Made by a program: the position numbers and the translations under genes
The notes under the pieces: model-generated
The model's input: only the letters and a program-made list of their open reading frames with translations
What the model was told of the DNA's origin: nothing
Databases searched by the model: none
Shown: positions 16,847 through 26,423 of the stretch, piece by piece
Layout of the letters: the number at the start of each line of letters is the position of its first letter
Numbering within the stretch: position 1 is the stretch's first letter
From: Paludibacter sp.
GTDB lineage: Bacteria; Bacteroidota; Bacteroidia; Bacteroidales; Paludibacteraceae
DNA length: 64,000 bases
Assembly: GCA_028710895.1 (NCBI GenBank)
Contig: JAQTTH010000020.1
Location: 25,678 to 89,677 of the forward strand
Direction of reading: 5' to 3'

Positions 16847-17431
16847 ATGAACATTGCACTCTATTTTGGTTCGTTCAATCCCATTCATTTGGGTCATCAA
16901 AAGTTAGCAGAATGGTTGATTGACAATGAGATAGTGGATGAAGTCTGGTTTGTAATCTCGCCTTGCAACCCATTAAAAAACCAATCCGAATTGATTGATG
17001 AATATATCCGACTGGATATGTTGATGTTGACTATTCATGATCAACCAAGATTTAAAGCCTCTGATATTGAATTTGTAATGCCAATACCTTCATATTCTAT
17101 TGACACATTACATGAGCTATCCTCTCAGTTCCCTGATAATCAATTTAAACTGATGATTGGAAGTGATAATGCACTGGTATTTGATCAGTGGAAAAATCAT
17201 GAAACTCTTTTAAAAGAGTATCCTGTTTTAGTTTATCCGCGTAGTGGATATGACTTTGCTGAAGTTGCTGATAAATATCCTCAAATGCAATTACTTAGCA
17301 CCCCTTATTTCAATATTTCATCTACCCAAATCCGCGAATTCATCGCAAACAAAAAGGACGTAAGCCAATGGTTACATCCTTCAGTTTATCAATTTATTAT
17401 TGAGAACAATCTGTATCAGAATTCTTTATAG
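16847..17431 (+). CDS. nadD: Nicotinate-mononucleotide adenylyltransferase
   Basis: A 194-aa cytoplasmic enzyme that joins nicotinate mononucleotide and ATP to nicotinate adenine dinucleotide in NAD synthesis. The nucleotidyltransferase signature GSFNPIHLGH spans 8-17, with the H-x-G-H pair, and the C-terminal ISSTQIR is the second conserved motif. It is the last gene of the yicC-gmk-nadD unit. Its stop lies only 3 bp from the stop of the convergent metallo-beta-lactamase-fold gene. Confidence 0.95.
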   Translation: MNIALYFGSFNPIHLGHQKLAEWLIDNEIVDEVWFVISPCNPLKNQSELIDEYIRLDMLMLTIHDQPRFKASDIEFVMPIPSYSIDTLHELSSQFPDNQFKLMIGSDNALVFDQWKNHETLLKEYPVLVYPRSGYDFAEVADKYPQMQLLSTPYFNISSTQIREFIANKKDVSQWLHPSVYQFIIENNLYQNSL

Positions 17432-17434
17432 AAA

Positions 17435-18070
17435 TTACAGGTACGGATTACTCTTTTTCTCGTTTCCAATGGTTGTTGAAGGACCATGACCACAATAAAC
17501 AATAGTAGAGTCGGGCAGGGGAAGCAACTTTTTTGTAATAGAACTGATTAAAGTGGCATAATCGCCTTTTACCAAATCCGTTCTCCCAATAGAACCTTGA
17601 AAAAGAACATCTCCCGCAAATAACACCTCATCGGTTTCAGAATAAAAAGCCATACTTCCGGGTGAATGACCGGGAACGTGAATTGCTTTTAAGCTGGAGT
17701 TTCCAAATTTTATTTCCTGATATTCAGCAACATATGAAGCTAAAGCTTGTGCTTCTTCATTTATAGGTAAACCAAATGCCCGCGCCTGAGCAGCAACATT
17801 AAGCAATAAAAACTCATCATCCTGACCAGCTTCCGGTGCAATACCAAAAGTGTCATATATAAATTTATTTCCAAACTGATGATCCAAGTGCAAGTGAGTG
17901 TTTATAACGCGTTTAAGCGTTAGTTTGTTTTCTTCGAAATACAACTTTATCAATCGTTTTTCACCGTCGTTGTAACAACCTGCATCAATGATAACAGCTT
18001 CATTTGTTTCATCGTGCAAGATGTATGTGTTTTCCTGAAAAGGATTGAATGTGAATGTTTTAATTATCAT
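17435..18070 (-). CDS. Metallo-beta-lactamase-fold hydrolase, glyoxalase II-like
   Basis: A 211-aa protein with the zinc motif THLHLDH (H59, H61, D63, H64), a third ligand in HVPGHSPGS, an Asp in AGDVLF and a last His in CGHGPSTTIGNE. This pattern is that of the small hydroxyacylglutathione-hydrolase-like (YcbL) group. A thioester is the likely substrate, though glutathione itself is uncertain in this lineage. It lies 27 bp downstream of rsmG on the same strand, so it is probably co-transcribed. Confidence 0.88.
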   Translation of the reverse strand: MIIKTFTFNPFQENTYILHDETNEAVIIDAGCYNDGEKRLIKLYFEENKLTLKRVINTHLHLDHQFGNKFIYDTFGIAPEAGQDDEFLLLNVAAQARAFGLPINEEAQALASYVAEYQEIKFGNSSLKAIHVPGHSPGSMAFYSETDEVLFAGDVLFQGSIGRTDLVKGDYATLISSITKKLLPLPDSTIVYCGHGPSTTIGNEKKSNPYL

Positions 18071-18097
18071 TTTTAATTATTTTCTAACTTGTTTAGC

Positions 18098-18718
18098 TTA
18101 TAATGGAACGAAAACTGCCTTCTTTGTTTTAAAGAACTCCTCAGCAAAGAACTCACTTACATCGTAAAGCTCTGCAACATTTTTATACGGTTGAATTTCG
18201 TGTTGTAACTCACCACCTTTCAGGCAGATAAGTCCATTAGGAAGAGCATTTTTATGTTTTTTGCTGACATTCTTTTGAACAAGTTTTACCAAATCACCCA
18301 ATGGCATAACAGCACGACTTACAACAAAATCATATTTATCTTTTTCGTCCTGCACTCTCAGGTGCTTTAATTTTATGTTTTTTAAGCCTATAGCAGTAGA
18401 TACTTCGGTTCCAACTTTAATCTTTTTGCCGATGGAATCAATTAAAACAAATTGAGTTTCGGGAAACATTATAGCCAGAGGAACTCCCGGGAAACCACCA
18501 CCTGTTCCTACATCCAAAATAGTTGTACCAGGTTGAAAATGAATAATTTCAGCTATTGCTAGTGAATGAAGCACATGATGTTCATAAAGATGTTCAATAT
18601 CTTTACGCGAAATAACATTGATTTTTTCATTCCAATCGGCATAAAGCGCATATAATGCTTCAAACTGTGACTTTTGGATCTCAGTGATATTCGGGAAGTA
18701 TTTAAGAATCAGTTCCAT
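18098..18718 (-). CDS. rsmG: 16S rRNA (guanine-527-N7)-methyltransferase
   Basis: A 206-aa SAM-dependent enzyme of the GidB/RsmG family. The SAM motif ILDVGTGGGFPGVPLA spans about 67-82, and VVSRAVMPLGDL is the conserved motif IV region. It methylates N7 of G527 in 16S rRNA, near the streptomycin site. It heads a two-gene minus-strand unit with the MBL-fold hydrolase. Confidence 0.95.
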   Translation of the reverse strand: MELILKYFPNITEIQKSQFEALYALYADWNEKINVISRKDIEHLYEHHVLHSLAIAEIIHFQPGTTILDVGTGGGFPGVPLAIMFPETQFVLIDSIGKKIKVGTEVSTAIGLKNIKLKHLRVQDEKDKYDFVVSRAVMPLGDLVKLVQKNVSKKHKNALPNGLICLKGGELQHEIQPYKNVAELYDVSEFFAEEFFKTKKAVFVPL

Positions 18719-18890
18719 TTCATTTATTTTGGGCCAAAGTTAGTCGTTTTTCTTTGAAGTATAAAATCGGATTATAGGTTTGTCATAAAAGACAAATTAT
18801 AGAAATAGGATTAATTACCTAATAATCAATCTGAAAGCATTTCAACTTTTCAATTACAACCAGACATTATGTATTCTGCATTAAAAATAT

Positions 18891-18898
18891 TATCTTTG
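18891..18898 (+). promoter_or_regulatory. Promoter -7 element of fabD
   Basis: TATCTTTG, an exact TAnnTTTG match, 38 bp before the fabD start codon. Confidence 0.6.
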
Positions 18899-18936
18899 CG
18901 CTCCATTTTGAAACTCAACACGTAACAAATATATTT

Positions 18937-19809
18937 ATGAAAGCTTATGTTTTTCCTGGTCAGGGAGCTCAATTCGTAGGAATGGGTAAAGATCTATACG
19001 ACCAATCACCTTTGGCAAAAGAGTATTTTGAAAAAGCAAATGGAATTCTCGGATATCGTATTACCGATATCATGTTCGAAGGTACTCCTGAAGATTTGAA
19101 ACAAACTAAAGTTACTCAACCGGCTGTATTTCTTCATTCTGTGATCTCAGCTTTGGTTTTGGGCGAAGAATTTAAACCTGAAATGGTTGCCGGTCACTCA
19201 TTGGGCGAATTCTCAGCTTTAGTTGCCGCTGGTGCATTATCATTCGAAGATGGATTAAAACTTGTTTATGCACGTGCTATGGCCATGCAAAAAGCCTGTG
19301 AAATAGAGCCATCGACTATGGCTGCTGTACTTGGATTGAGCGACGAAGCAGTAGAAGAAGGTTGCGAATCGGTAAAAGATGCTATCGTTGTTCCTGCTAA
19401 CTACAATTGTCCGGGACAATTAGTTATTTCTGGTTCAATTGAAGGTATCGACAAAGCGTGCGAAATTTTGAAAGAAAAAGGAGCGAAGCGTGCGTTGAAA
19501 TTGCCTGTAGGTGGTGCATTTCACTCTCCACTAATGCAACCAGCCAGTGAAGAACTACAAGCTGCCATCAATGCAACTACTTTTAGCACACCAATTTGTC
19601 CGGTTTATCAAAACGTAAATGCCTATCCACAAACAGAAGCAGAAGCTATCAAACAAAATCTGATTGCACAGCTTACAGCACCTGTACGTTGGACTCAAAC
19701 CGTAAAAAACATGGTTACCGATGGCGCTAGTGAGTTTTTCGAACTTGGACCCGGTGATGTTTTGAAAGGTTTGGTAAAGAAAATTAGTCCTGAAGTGACA
19801 GTAGGTTAA
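18937..19809 (+). CDS. fabD: Malonyl-CoA:ACP transacylase
   Basis: A 290-aa cytoplasmic enzyme that moves malonyl from CoA to acyl carrier protein for fatty-acid synthesis. The GQGAQ loop is at 8-12 and the nucleophile Ser88 sits in GHSLGE. The partner His lies in the GGAFHSPLM stretch near 196. Length is normal. It has its own promoter and terminator. Confidence 0.96.
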   Translation: MKAYVFPGQGAQFVGMGKDLYDQSPLAKEYFEKANGILGYRITDIMFEGTPEDLKQTKVTQPAVFLHSVISALVLGEEFKPEMVAGHSLGEFSALVAAGALSFEDGLKLVYARAMAMQKACEIEPSTMAAVLGLSDEAVEEGCESVKDAIVVPANYNCPGQLVISGSIEGIDKACEILKEKGAKRALKLPVGGAFHSPLMQPASEELQAAINATTFSTPICPVYQNVNAYPQTEAEAIKQNLIAQLTAPVRWTQTVKNMVTDGASEFFELGPGDVLKGLVKKISPEVTVG

Positions 19810-19833
19810 TTCAGAATTTTATACTTCAAATTT

Positions 19834-19868
19834 AAAGCTGCAAAGATTTGTTTCTTTGCAGCTTTTTT
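19834..19868 (+). terminator. fabD terminator
   Basis: AAGCTGCAAAGA...TCTTTGCAGCTTTTTT hairpin with a T run, 25 bp after the fabD stop. Confidence 0.9.
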
Positions 19869-19974
19869 ACTCTGAAATGATGTGGTTTTATTGTATTAGT
19901 TACCTGCAAATCTTACTTTTAGACCATTTAGAGTGAAATTTCGAAATTCTGATTTAGCTATAAAGTTTTTTTTG

Positions 19975-19982
19975 TACTTTTG
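19975..19982 (+). promoter_or_regulatory. Promoter -7 element of aspS
   Basis: TACTTTTG, an exact TAnnTTTG match, 47 bp before the aspS start codon. Confidence 0.6.
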
Positions 19983-20028
19983 TTTCCCATTGAAAATTGA
20001 AAATTAAAGAATTGGTAAATATTTAAAT

Positions 20029-21786
20029 ATGTTTAGAACACAGACTTGCGGCGAGCTTCGACTTGCTAATGTAGGACAACAAATCACTTTATCCGGTTGG
20101 GTTCAACGCACACGTAAAATGGGCGGAATGACTTTCGTGGATATTCGCGACCGTTATGGTATTACGCAATTGGTTTTTAATCAGGATGTAAATGCCGAGC
20201 TTTGCGATCAGGCAAATAAATTGGGACGTGAGTTCGTTATTCAGGTAACCGGCGAAGTTGCTGAACGTAGCAATAAAAATGCGAACATGGAAACCGGAGA
20301 AGTTGAAATTCTTGTTACAGAGATGAATATTCTGAACGAAGCAAAAACACCTCCATTTACTATCGAAGATAATACCGACGGTGGCGATGATATTCGGATG
20401 AAATACCGTTACCTGGATTTACGTCGTAATAGTGTGCGTCAAAATCTGGAATTACGTCATAAAATCACCTTCGAAATACGTCGTTATTTGGATCAAATGC
20501 AGTTTTTGGAGGTAGAAACACCTATTCTGATTGGTTCTACACCTGAGGGAGCCCGTGACTTCGTTGTACCTTCACGCATGAATCCGGGTGAATTCTATGC
20601 CTTACCACAATCACCACAGTTATTTAAGCAACTTTTGATGGTTTCCGGTTTTGATCGTTATTTCCAGATTGCCAAGTGTTTCCGCGACGAAGATTTGCGT
20701 GCCGACCGCCAACCTGAATTTACCCAAATTGACTGCGAAATGTCATTTGTTGATCAGGAAGATGTGCTTAACATTTTCGAAGGAATGATGAAGCATTTGT
20801 TCAAATTCGTAAAGAATATTGATATTGCTGAAGCATTTCCACGTATGACGTGGCAGGATGCCATGAAATATTATGGTTCAGATAAACCTGATATCCGCTT
20901 TGATATGAAATTTGTTGAGCTAAAAGATGCTGTTTCTGGTCACGATTTTGTTGTTTTTGATAGCGTTCCATACGTTGCAGGTATTTGTGCAACAGGTTGT
21001 GCCGGATATACACGTAAACAATTGGACGAATTGACTGACTTTGTAAAACGTCCACAAATAGGAGCGAAGGGGTTGGTTTATATCCGTTGTGAAGTTGATG
21101 GTTCTTTTAAATCTTCTGTTGATAAATTCTATTCAAACGACGATTTGAAAGCTATAGCTACATTGTTTGATGCTCAGCCAGGAGATTTAATTCTGATTTT
21201 GGCCGGAAATAAAATTAAAACTCAAAAAGCACTTTGCGAGTTGCGTTTAGAAGTAGCCGGTAGGTTAGGACTTCGTGATAAAAATGTATATGCACCATTG
21301 TGGGTAATTGACTTTCCGTTGTTTGAATGGGACGAAGAAACTCAGCGTTATTATGCTACACATCACCCATTTACATCACCAAATTTGGATGATGTACCTT
21401 TGTTGGATACTGATGCAGGACAGGTTCGTGCAACAGCTTATGATATGGTTATTAATGGTGTAGAGCTTGGTGGTGGATCAATTCGTATTCATGACAGTGC
21501 ATTACAGAATCGTATGTTTGAATTGCTTGGATTTACGCCTGAGAAAGCTGAGGCTCAGTTTGGTTTCCTTATGAGTGCTTTCCAATATGGAGCACCGCCT
21601 CATGGTGGTTTGGCATTTGGTTTAGATCGTCTGGTTTCTTTATTTGCCGGACTTGATAGCATTCGTGACTGTATTGCATTCCCAAAGAATAATTCAGGTC
21701 GTGATGTTATGGCAGATGCGCCATCGGTAATTGATCAGGCTCAATTGGACGAATTGAATCTTATTATTGATATAAAAGAAAAATAA
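20029..21786 (+). CDS. aspS: Aspartyl-tRNA synthetase
   Basis: A 585-aa class II synthetase. It has the N-terminal OB-fold anticodon domain (about 1-105). The catalytic core holds motif 2 ([18 protein letters not shown] near 219-236), a GAD-type insertion in the middle and motif 3 ([10 protein letters not shown] near 526-535) at the C-terminus. Length and the inserted domain are typical of bacterial AspRS. It charges tRNA-Asp and is monocistronic. Confidence 0.97.
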   Translation: MFRTQTCGELRLANVGQQITLSGWVQRTRKMGGMTFVDIRDRYGITQLVFNQDVNAELCDQANKLGREFVIQVTGEVAERSNKNANMETGEVEILVTEMNILNEAKTPPFTIEDNTDGGDDIRMKYRYLDLRRNSVRQNLELRHKITFEIRRYLDQMQFLEVETPILIGSTPEGARDFVVPSRMNPGEFYALPQSPQLFKQLLMVSGFDRYFQIAKCFRDEDLRADRQPEFTQIDCEMSFVDQEDVLNIFEGMMKHLFKFVKNIDIAEAFPRMTWQDAMKYYGSDKPDIRFDMKFVELKDAVSGHDFVVFDSVPYVAGICATGCAGYTRKQLDELTDFVKRPQIGAKGLVYIRCEVDGSFKSSVDKFYSNDDLKAIATLFDAQPGDLILILAGNKIKTQKALCELRLEVAGRLGLRDKNVYAPLWVIDFPLFEWDEETQRYYATHHPFTSPNLDDVPLLDTDAGQVRATAYDMVINGVELGGGSIRIHDSALQNRMFELLGFTPEKAEAQFGFLMSAFQYGAPPHGGLAFGLDRLVSLFAGLDSIRDCIAFPKNNSGRDVMADAPSVIDQAQLDELNLIIDIKEK

Positions 21787-21807
21787 TTTCCTGAATGCAA
21801 AACTGTA

Positions 21808-21842
21808 AAAGCCACTAAGCGTAATTGTTTAGTGGCTTTTGT
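21808..21842 (+). terminator. aspS terminator
   Basis: AAAGCCACTAA...TTAGTGGCTTTTG hairpin 22 bp after the stop, followed by a T-rich stretch. Confidence 0.87.
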
Positions 21843-22069
21843 TTATTTGATTATTGAAGCGAATAAAATAGGAGATTGAAGAAGGCTCAGAATTATTTGC
21901 ATTTTTATATTATACATAATATAAATTATAGGAAAATGATTGAATAACTATTTCCACGGATATGATGACATTTTAATAGATAATGGAATAACTTTGTATT
22001 ACGATAAACGTTGTATGAATAAGGCTTATAAATCATCTTATCGTTACTCACAACCGAAAAAATAAATCT

Positions 22070-23257
22070 ATGAAAATGTACACAGAAGTTTTGATAGCGT
22101 TATTGACAATGATAGCTATTCCGGATATTTATTTCTATTTTAAGTTGAAAGATAAGAATGTAAAACCAATTTACATCATTCTGCACATCATTCCAGCGTT
22201 GTTTTTCACTATTTTATTTTTGTACATGAAACTTGAACTGGACCATTTACAAAATTTTAGAATTGTTGCCGGTATTATGTGGTTGTATTTTTTCTTTTTG
22301 CTTATTTATATTCCAAAAGTAATTCACATTATTTTCTATTTTCTTGATTATCTTTATATAAAGATATTCAAACATGACAACATCTATTTCGATATATCCA
22401 GAATTGCTTTAAGCATAATTGCTGTCATAATTATGTTAATAAGTGCATATGTTACGCCCCGAAACTTCGATGTCGTTAAGGTGAAAATTTCAATACCAAA
22501 CCTTCCTGCAGCATTTGATGGATATAAAATTGTACAACTTTCTGATATTCATTTAGGAAGTTGGAGTCGAAAATTTAATAAACTAAATCCGGTAATTAAG
22601 CTCGTAAATGCACAAAATGCAGATATTATTGTATTTACTGGTGATATGGTGAATAATTTTGCTAATGAAGCACAAGGCTGGAAGCCCTATTTTCTTGAAT
22701 TAAAATCAAAAAATGGCAAGTATGCAATACTTGGGAATCATGATTATGGTGATTATACTGAATGGAAATCGTATAATGAACGTGTGGAAAACCGACAAAT
22801 GATTAAGCAAGCCATTCGTGATTTTGGTTTCCGGTTGTTGCTTAATGAAAACGTTTATTTGAGAAAAGGATCTGATAGTCTTATGCTTGTTGGTGTAGAA
22901 AACTGGGGAAAAAGTTTCCAGTTTCGATACAGTGATTTGCCTAAAGCTCTCGTAGGAACTCCACCAAGTTCCCCCAAAATACTACTTTCGCATGACCCTA
23001 CACAGTTTGATGCCGAAATTGCAGGTAGAAAAGATATTGTTTTGACTTTATCGGGTCATACTCATGCTGCACAATTGGGTTTTAAAATTAGTAACCGTCT
23101 GTTTTCTCCGGCATCACTTGTATTTAAATACTGGTCAGGATTGTACAAAGTCAATAATCAATACATTTACGTTAATCGCGGAATTGGATATATCGGACTT
23201 CCTATGCACATTGGCGTACGACCTGAAATTACTGTTATTGAATTGAGAAAAAAATAG
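22070..23257 (+). CDS. Membrane-anchored metallophosphoesterase
   Basis: A 395-aa protein. Residues 1-130 contain about four transmembrane helices, then a calcineurin-like phosphoesterase domain begins. Its metal motifs are in order: LSDIHLG (D159, H161), FTGDMVN, LGNHDYGDY, LSHDP and SGHTHAAQ. This layout matches the YaeI/YkuE-like branch, whose characterised members act on lipid-linked phosphates. The exact substrate here is unknown. A -7 match TAACTTTG lies at 21989-21996. The start was chosen at 22070, 6 bp before a second in-frame ATG. Confidence 0.88.
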   Translation: MKMYTEVLIALLTMIAIPDIYFYFKLKDKNVKPIYIILHIIPALFFTILFLYMKLELDHLQNFRIVAGIMWLYFFFLLIYIPKVIHIIFYFLDYLYIKIFKHDNIYFDISRIALSIIAVIIMLISAYVTPRNFDVVKVKISIPNLPAAFDGYKIVQLSDIHLGSWSRKFNKLNPVIKLVNAQNADIIVFTGDMVNNFANEAQGWKPYFLELKSKNGKYAILGNHDYGDYTEWKSYNERVENRQMIKQAIRDFGFRLLLNENVYLRKGSDSLMLVGVENWGKSFQFRYSDLPKALVGTPPSSPKILLSHDPTQFDAEIAGRKDIVLTLSGHTHAAQLGFKISNRLFSPASLVFKYWSGLYKVNNQYIYVNRGIGYIGLPMHIGVRPEITVIELRKK

Positions 23258-23506
23258 CAGTTCATTGAAAATTTTCGTTTTGCAATGCAAAGTATGAATA
23301 TCTATCATTCTTTGCATTTTTTTCATCACCCTCACTCCTACTCTTTTATTTCGGCTAAACTATTCCATAAAAACTTTGTTCTAATATAAATTTTGTAATA
23401 TTTACAAAATGATAGATTTTCAAGTTGAACTTAATAAAATGATAACTTTTAAATCTATTTAAATTACAATTTATATATAAAACAAAATCACCTTAAATTT
23501 AGTAGT

Positions 23507-25402
23507 ATGACTTTTGATGAACAAAAAGGGATGTATTTTCCATCGGAAGATATTATCAATCAGGCAAATGTACCCGAATACGAAAAGCTTTACAAGTATT
23601 CGATTGAAAACCGTGAACAATTCTGGGCTGAACAGGCCGAATATCTTGATTGGTATAAAAAATGGGATAAAGTGCTTGATGAGAGTAATAAACCATTTTA
23701 TAAATGGTTTGCCGGAGGAAAAATTAATATTGTACACAATGCAATTGACAGACATTTAAAAACAGCAAACCGCAATAAAATAGCTATTATTTGGGAAGGT
23801 GAAAATGGCGATGTGCGTACGTTTTCATACCATGCACTTGATCGTGAAGTTTCTAAGTTTGCCAATATCCTGAAAAGCATGGGGGTACGTAAAGGCGATA
23901 TTGTGACAATATATATGCCTCAGGTTCCTGAACAGATCTTTGCCATGCTCGCATGTGCCAAAATTGGTGCAGTGCATAGTGTTGTTTATGGCGGATTTAG
24001 TCAGGAAGCACTTTCAGAACGTATACGCGATGCAGAAAGCCGGGTTGTTGTAACCGCCGATGGTGGATTTCGTCGTGGTAAAATTGCCGACCTGAAAGGT
24101 ATTGTAAATGAAGCTGTGGTACTTTGTCCAACTGTTGAAGTTGTTATTACTGTGAAACGTACCGGACACGAAGTCTATATGGAAAATGACCGCGATTATT
24201 GGTATCATGATCTTGAATCGCTACCAATCGCAAGTCCGAAATGTGAAACTGAACAGACAGATGCCAACGATATGCTGTTTTTGTTATATACTTCAGGTTC
24301 AACAGGAAAGCCGAAAGGTTTGATGCATAATCATGGAGGTTATTGCGTTTATACTTCTACCACACATCGTATGGTTTTTGATATTAAACCGGAAGATCGT
24401 TTTTGGTGTGCTGCAGATCCGGGTTGGATTACAGGACACAGTTATTTGGTCTATTCACCACTGATTAATGGTGCAACAATATTTATGTACGAAGGTGCAC
24501 CGAACCATCCCTATCCGAATCGTTGGTGGCGTATGATTGAGAAATACGGAATAAATATACTCTACACCTCTCCTACTGCTATCCGTGGTTTAATGCGTTA
24601 TGGCGATTCATGGGTTACCCGTCATGATTTGAGTTCACTCCGGTTATTAGGTTCAGTTGGTGAGCCAATCAATCCTGAGGCATGGCGTTGGTATTACAAA
24701 GTGGTAGGCAATGAAAACTGCCCGATTATGGATACGTGGTGGCAGACCGAAACTGGCGGGTTCATGATAACACCTTTACCTATTATGCCATTGAAACCGG
24801 GTTCAGCATCAAAACCATTTTTTGGAAATGAAATTGGTGTTGTTGGCGAAGATCATATGGATGTAAAAGCAGGTGAAGAAGGTGCGTTGGTGGTTAAAAA
24901 TGTATGGCCGGGACTGGCTGCAGGAATTTATAAAGACCCCGAGAAATTTATTGAGACTTATTGGAAAAAATTTGAGAAAGAAGGTTGGTATCATCCGGGA
25001 GATTCCGCTAAGATTGATGAAGATGGATATATCTGGGTTATTGGTCGAAGTGATGATGTGATAAAAGTTAGCGGTTATCGTCTTGGAACCGCTGAAATTG
25101 AAAGTGCTCTGGTAAGTCATCCGCTTGTTATTGAAGCAGCAGTAATACCACTTCCACATAAACTGAAAGGATTTGGAATACATGCATTTGTAATTTTGAA
25201 AAATGGTGCTGTAGAATCACGTGAATTGGAAACTGAACTAAAAAATCACGTAGCCAAAGTGATGGGGCCAATTGCGCGTCCTGAAGAAATCCTGTTTGCA
25301 GAATCATTACCCAAAACCCGTAGTGGTAAAATAATGCGTCGCGTACTAAAAGCCCGGGCATTGGGACAAGATGAAGGTGATTTGTCTACCCTGGAAGAAT
25401 AA
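23507..25402 (+). CDS. acs: Acetyl-CoA synthetase
   Basis: A 631-aa AMP-forming acyl-CoA synthetase. It has the P-loop YTSGSTGKPKG, the acyl-pocket WWQTETGG motif and the C-terminal PKTRSGKIMRR, whose Lys is the usual regulatory acetylation site. Residue pattern and length fit Acs rather than a longer propionyl-specific form. It activates acetate to acetyl-CoA in the cytoplasm. A small winged-helix regulator follows after a terminator. Confidence 0.95.
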   Translation: MTFDEQKGMYFPSEDIINQANVPEYEKLYKYSIENREQFWAEQAEYLDWYKKWDKVLDESNKPFYKWFAGGKINIVHNAIDRHLKTANRNKIAIIWEGENGDVRTFSYHALDREVSKFANILKSMGVRKGDIVTIYMPQVPEQIFAMLACAKIGAVHSVVYGGFSQEALSERIRDAESRVVVTADGGFRRGKIADLKGIVNEAVVLCPTVEVVITVKRTGHEVYMENDRDYWYHDLESLPIASPKCETEQTDANDMLFLLYTSGSTGKPKGLMHNHGGYCVYTSTTHRMVFDIKPEDRFWCAADPGWITGHSYLVYSPLINGATIFMYEGAPNHPYPNRWWRMIEKYGINILYTSPTAIRGLMRYGDSWVTRHDLSSLRLLGSVGEPINPEAWRWYYKVVGNENCPIMDTWWQTETGGFMITPLPIMPLKPGSASKPFFGNEIGVVGEDHMDVKAGEEGALVVKNVWPGLAAGIYKDPEKFIETYWKKFEKEGWYHPGDSAKIDEDGYIWVIGRSDDVIKVSGYRLGTAEIESALVSHPLVIEAAVIPLPHKLKGFGIHAFVILKNGAVESRELETELKNHVAKVMGPIARPEEILFAESLPKTRSGKIMRRVLKARALGQDEGDLSTLEE

Positions 25403-25430
25403 TTTTCTCAAACATAATAATGATATGAAT

Positions 25431-25471
25431 AAACCCTTCTTCTACAAACTGTAGATGAAGGGTTTATTTTT
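25431..25471 (+). terminator. acs terminator
   Basis: AAACCCTTCTTCTACA...TGTAGATGAAGGGTTT hairpin followed by a T run. Confidence 0.88.
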
Positions 25472-25584
25472 TATATCATAGAATAATATGGCTCAAAATG
25501 AATATCCGGAACTCATTGAAAATAATATTTCATTTTTTTTGAAAATTGATTAACAAAATCTACTGTGAATTAAAATAAAATTTG

Positions 25585-25592
25585 TAGCTTTG
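25585..25592 (+). promoter_or_regulatory. Promoter -7 element of the winged-helix gene
   Basis: TAGCTTTG, a TAnnTTTG match, 44 bp before the ATG at 25636. Confidence 0.5.
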
Positions 25593-25635
25593 GAGTTTAA
25601 ATTATTTAATTGAAAAATATATTAGATATTTGATT

Positions 25636-26139
25636 ATGGAAGATCCAAATAAAAAAATCGAACAACTTGAGTCAGAAATGAAAAGTATATTGGCCAGGAT
25701 TGACGAACTTAAAATTGAGTATACAAGAAAGAAATCAGAAGTACGGAATCTGATAGTAAGAAAACCGGAAAGACATGCCCCCAGAAAGCCAAATTATATT
25801 GATGAGGTGCTAAACGATTACCTCCATGTACCAGTTTATAATATTGGTAACTACAGACTAGAAGTGAATCCACGAGTTCTTTATCTGGATGGCATTAAAA
25901 TAGTTTCACTCACTCAAAAAGAAGTGAATTTACTGGTTGTATTGGCTGCAAATATCAATGAATTTGTAGAACGCAAATTTACTCTCAAAACCGTTTGGCA
26001 GGAAGTAAATTATCAAAATAGCAGAAGTATGGATGTTTATGTATGTAAGCTAAGGAAACTATTATCTGATGATCCCAAGATAAGTATTGTCAATCAGCAT
26101 GGATACGGATTTAAATTGGTAATATCTCAGCCGGTATAA
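25636..26139 (+). CDS. Winged-helix DNA-binding protein without receiver domain
   Basis: A 167-aa protein from the ATG at 25636; a TTG two codons upstream is less likely. Residues 1-40 are a charged coiled coil (KKIEQLESEMKSILARIDEL). Residues about 72-165 match the OmpR/PhoB-type C-terminal effector domain, with SLTQKEVNLLVVLAANIN, a recognition-helix region around SRSMDVYVCKLRKLLSDD and the wing NQHGYGFKL. The phosphoreceiver domain usual for this family is missing and the coiled coil may give dimerisation instead. It follows acs but has its own promoter. Targets are unknown. Confidence 0.8.
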   Translation: MEDPNKKIEQLESEMKSILARIDELKIEYTRKKSEVRNLIVRKPERHAPRKPNYIDEVLNDYLHVPVYNIGNYRLEVNPRVLYLDGIKIVSLTQKEVNLLVVLAANINEFVERKFTLKTVWQEVNYQNSRSMDVYVCKLRKLLSDDPKISIVNQHGYGFKLVISQPV

Positions 26140-26249
26140 CCCTCAATGTTATAATTGATAGAAATGGCAATATTATTCTGCTAACCCGCTTGTACGACGA
26201 AGTTGAATTTAGTCGAATGACTACCTTGCTAGATTCCATATTGAAATAG
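26136..26249 (+). pseudogene. Possible 3' remnant of a thioredoxin-fold gene
   Basis: In a frame overlapping the preceding stop, 26136-26249 reads ITLNVIIDRNGNIILLTRLY ... LLDSILK and then TAG. The VIIDRNGNII piece resembles the strand near the C-terminus of TlpA/peroxiredoxin-like proteins. It has no start codon or thioredoxin CxxC upstream, and a terminator follows 4 bp later. If real it is a decayed gene end. The match is short and could be chance. Confidence 0.3.
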
Positions 26250-26252
26250 TAC

Positions 26253-26286
26253 AAAAAAGCAAACCTTGATAGGTTTGCTTTTTTGT
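26253..26286 (+). terminator. Terminator
   Basis: AAAAAAGCAAACC...GGTTTGCTTTTTTG hairpin with a T run. Confidence 0.88.
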
Positions 26287-26365
26287 TGTAGAGTAACTAT
26301 CAGTAACTAATCTATATTTATCCGAATAAATCGGACAAAAACGATGATATTTAAAAATGAATGCG

Positions 26366-26373
26366 TATTTTTG
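26366..26373 (+). promoter_or_regulatory. Promoter -7 element of the deacetylase unit
   Basis: TATTTTTG, a TAnnTTTG match, 50 bp upstream of the deacetylase start. Confidence 0.5.
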
Positions 26374-26423
26374 ACTGAATAATAAAAATGGAATACAATC
26401 TACACCACATTAAAAAATGAAGT

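Noticed and set aside
17431..17435. Overlapping nadD/MBL gene ends as a regulatory feature
   Set aside because: The 3-bp convergent spacing is notable, but no hairpin or other signal supports a special function.
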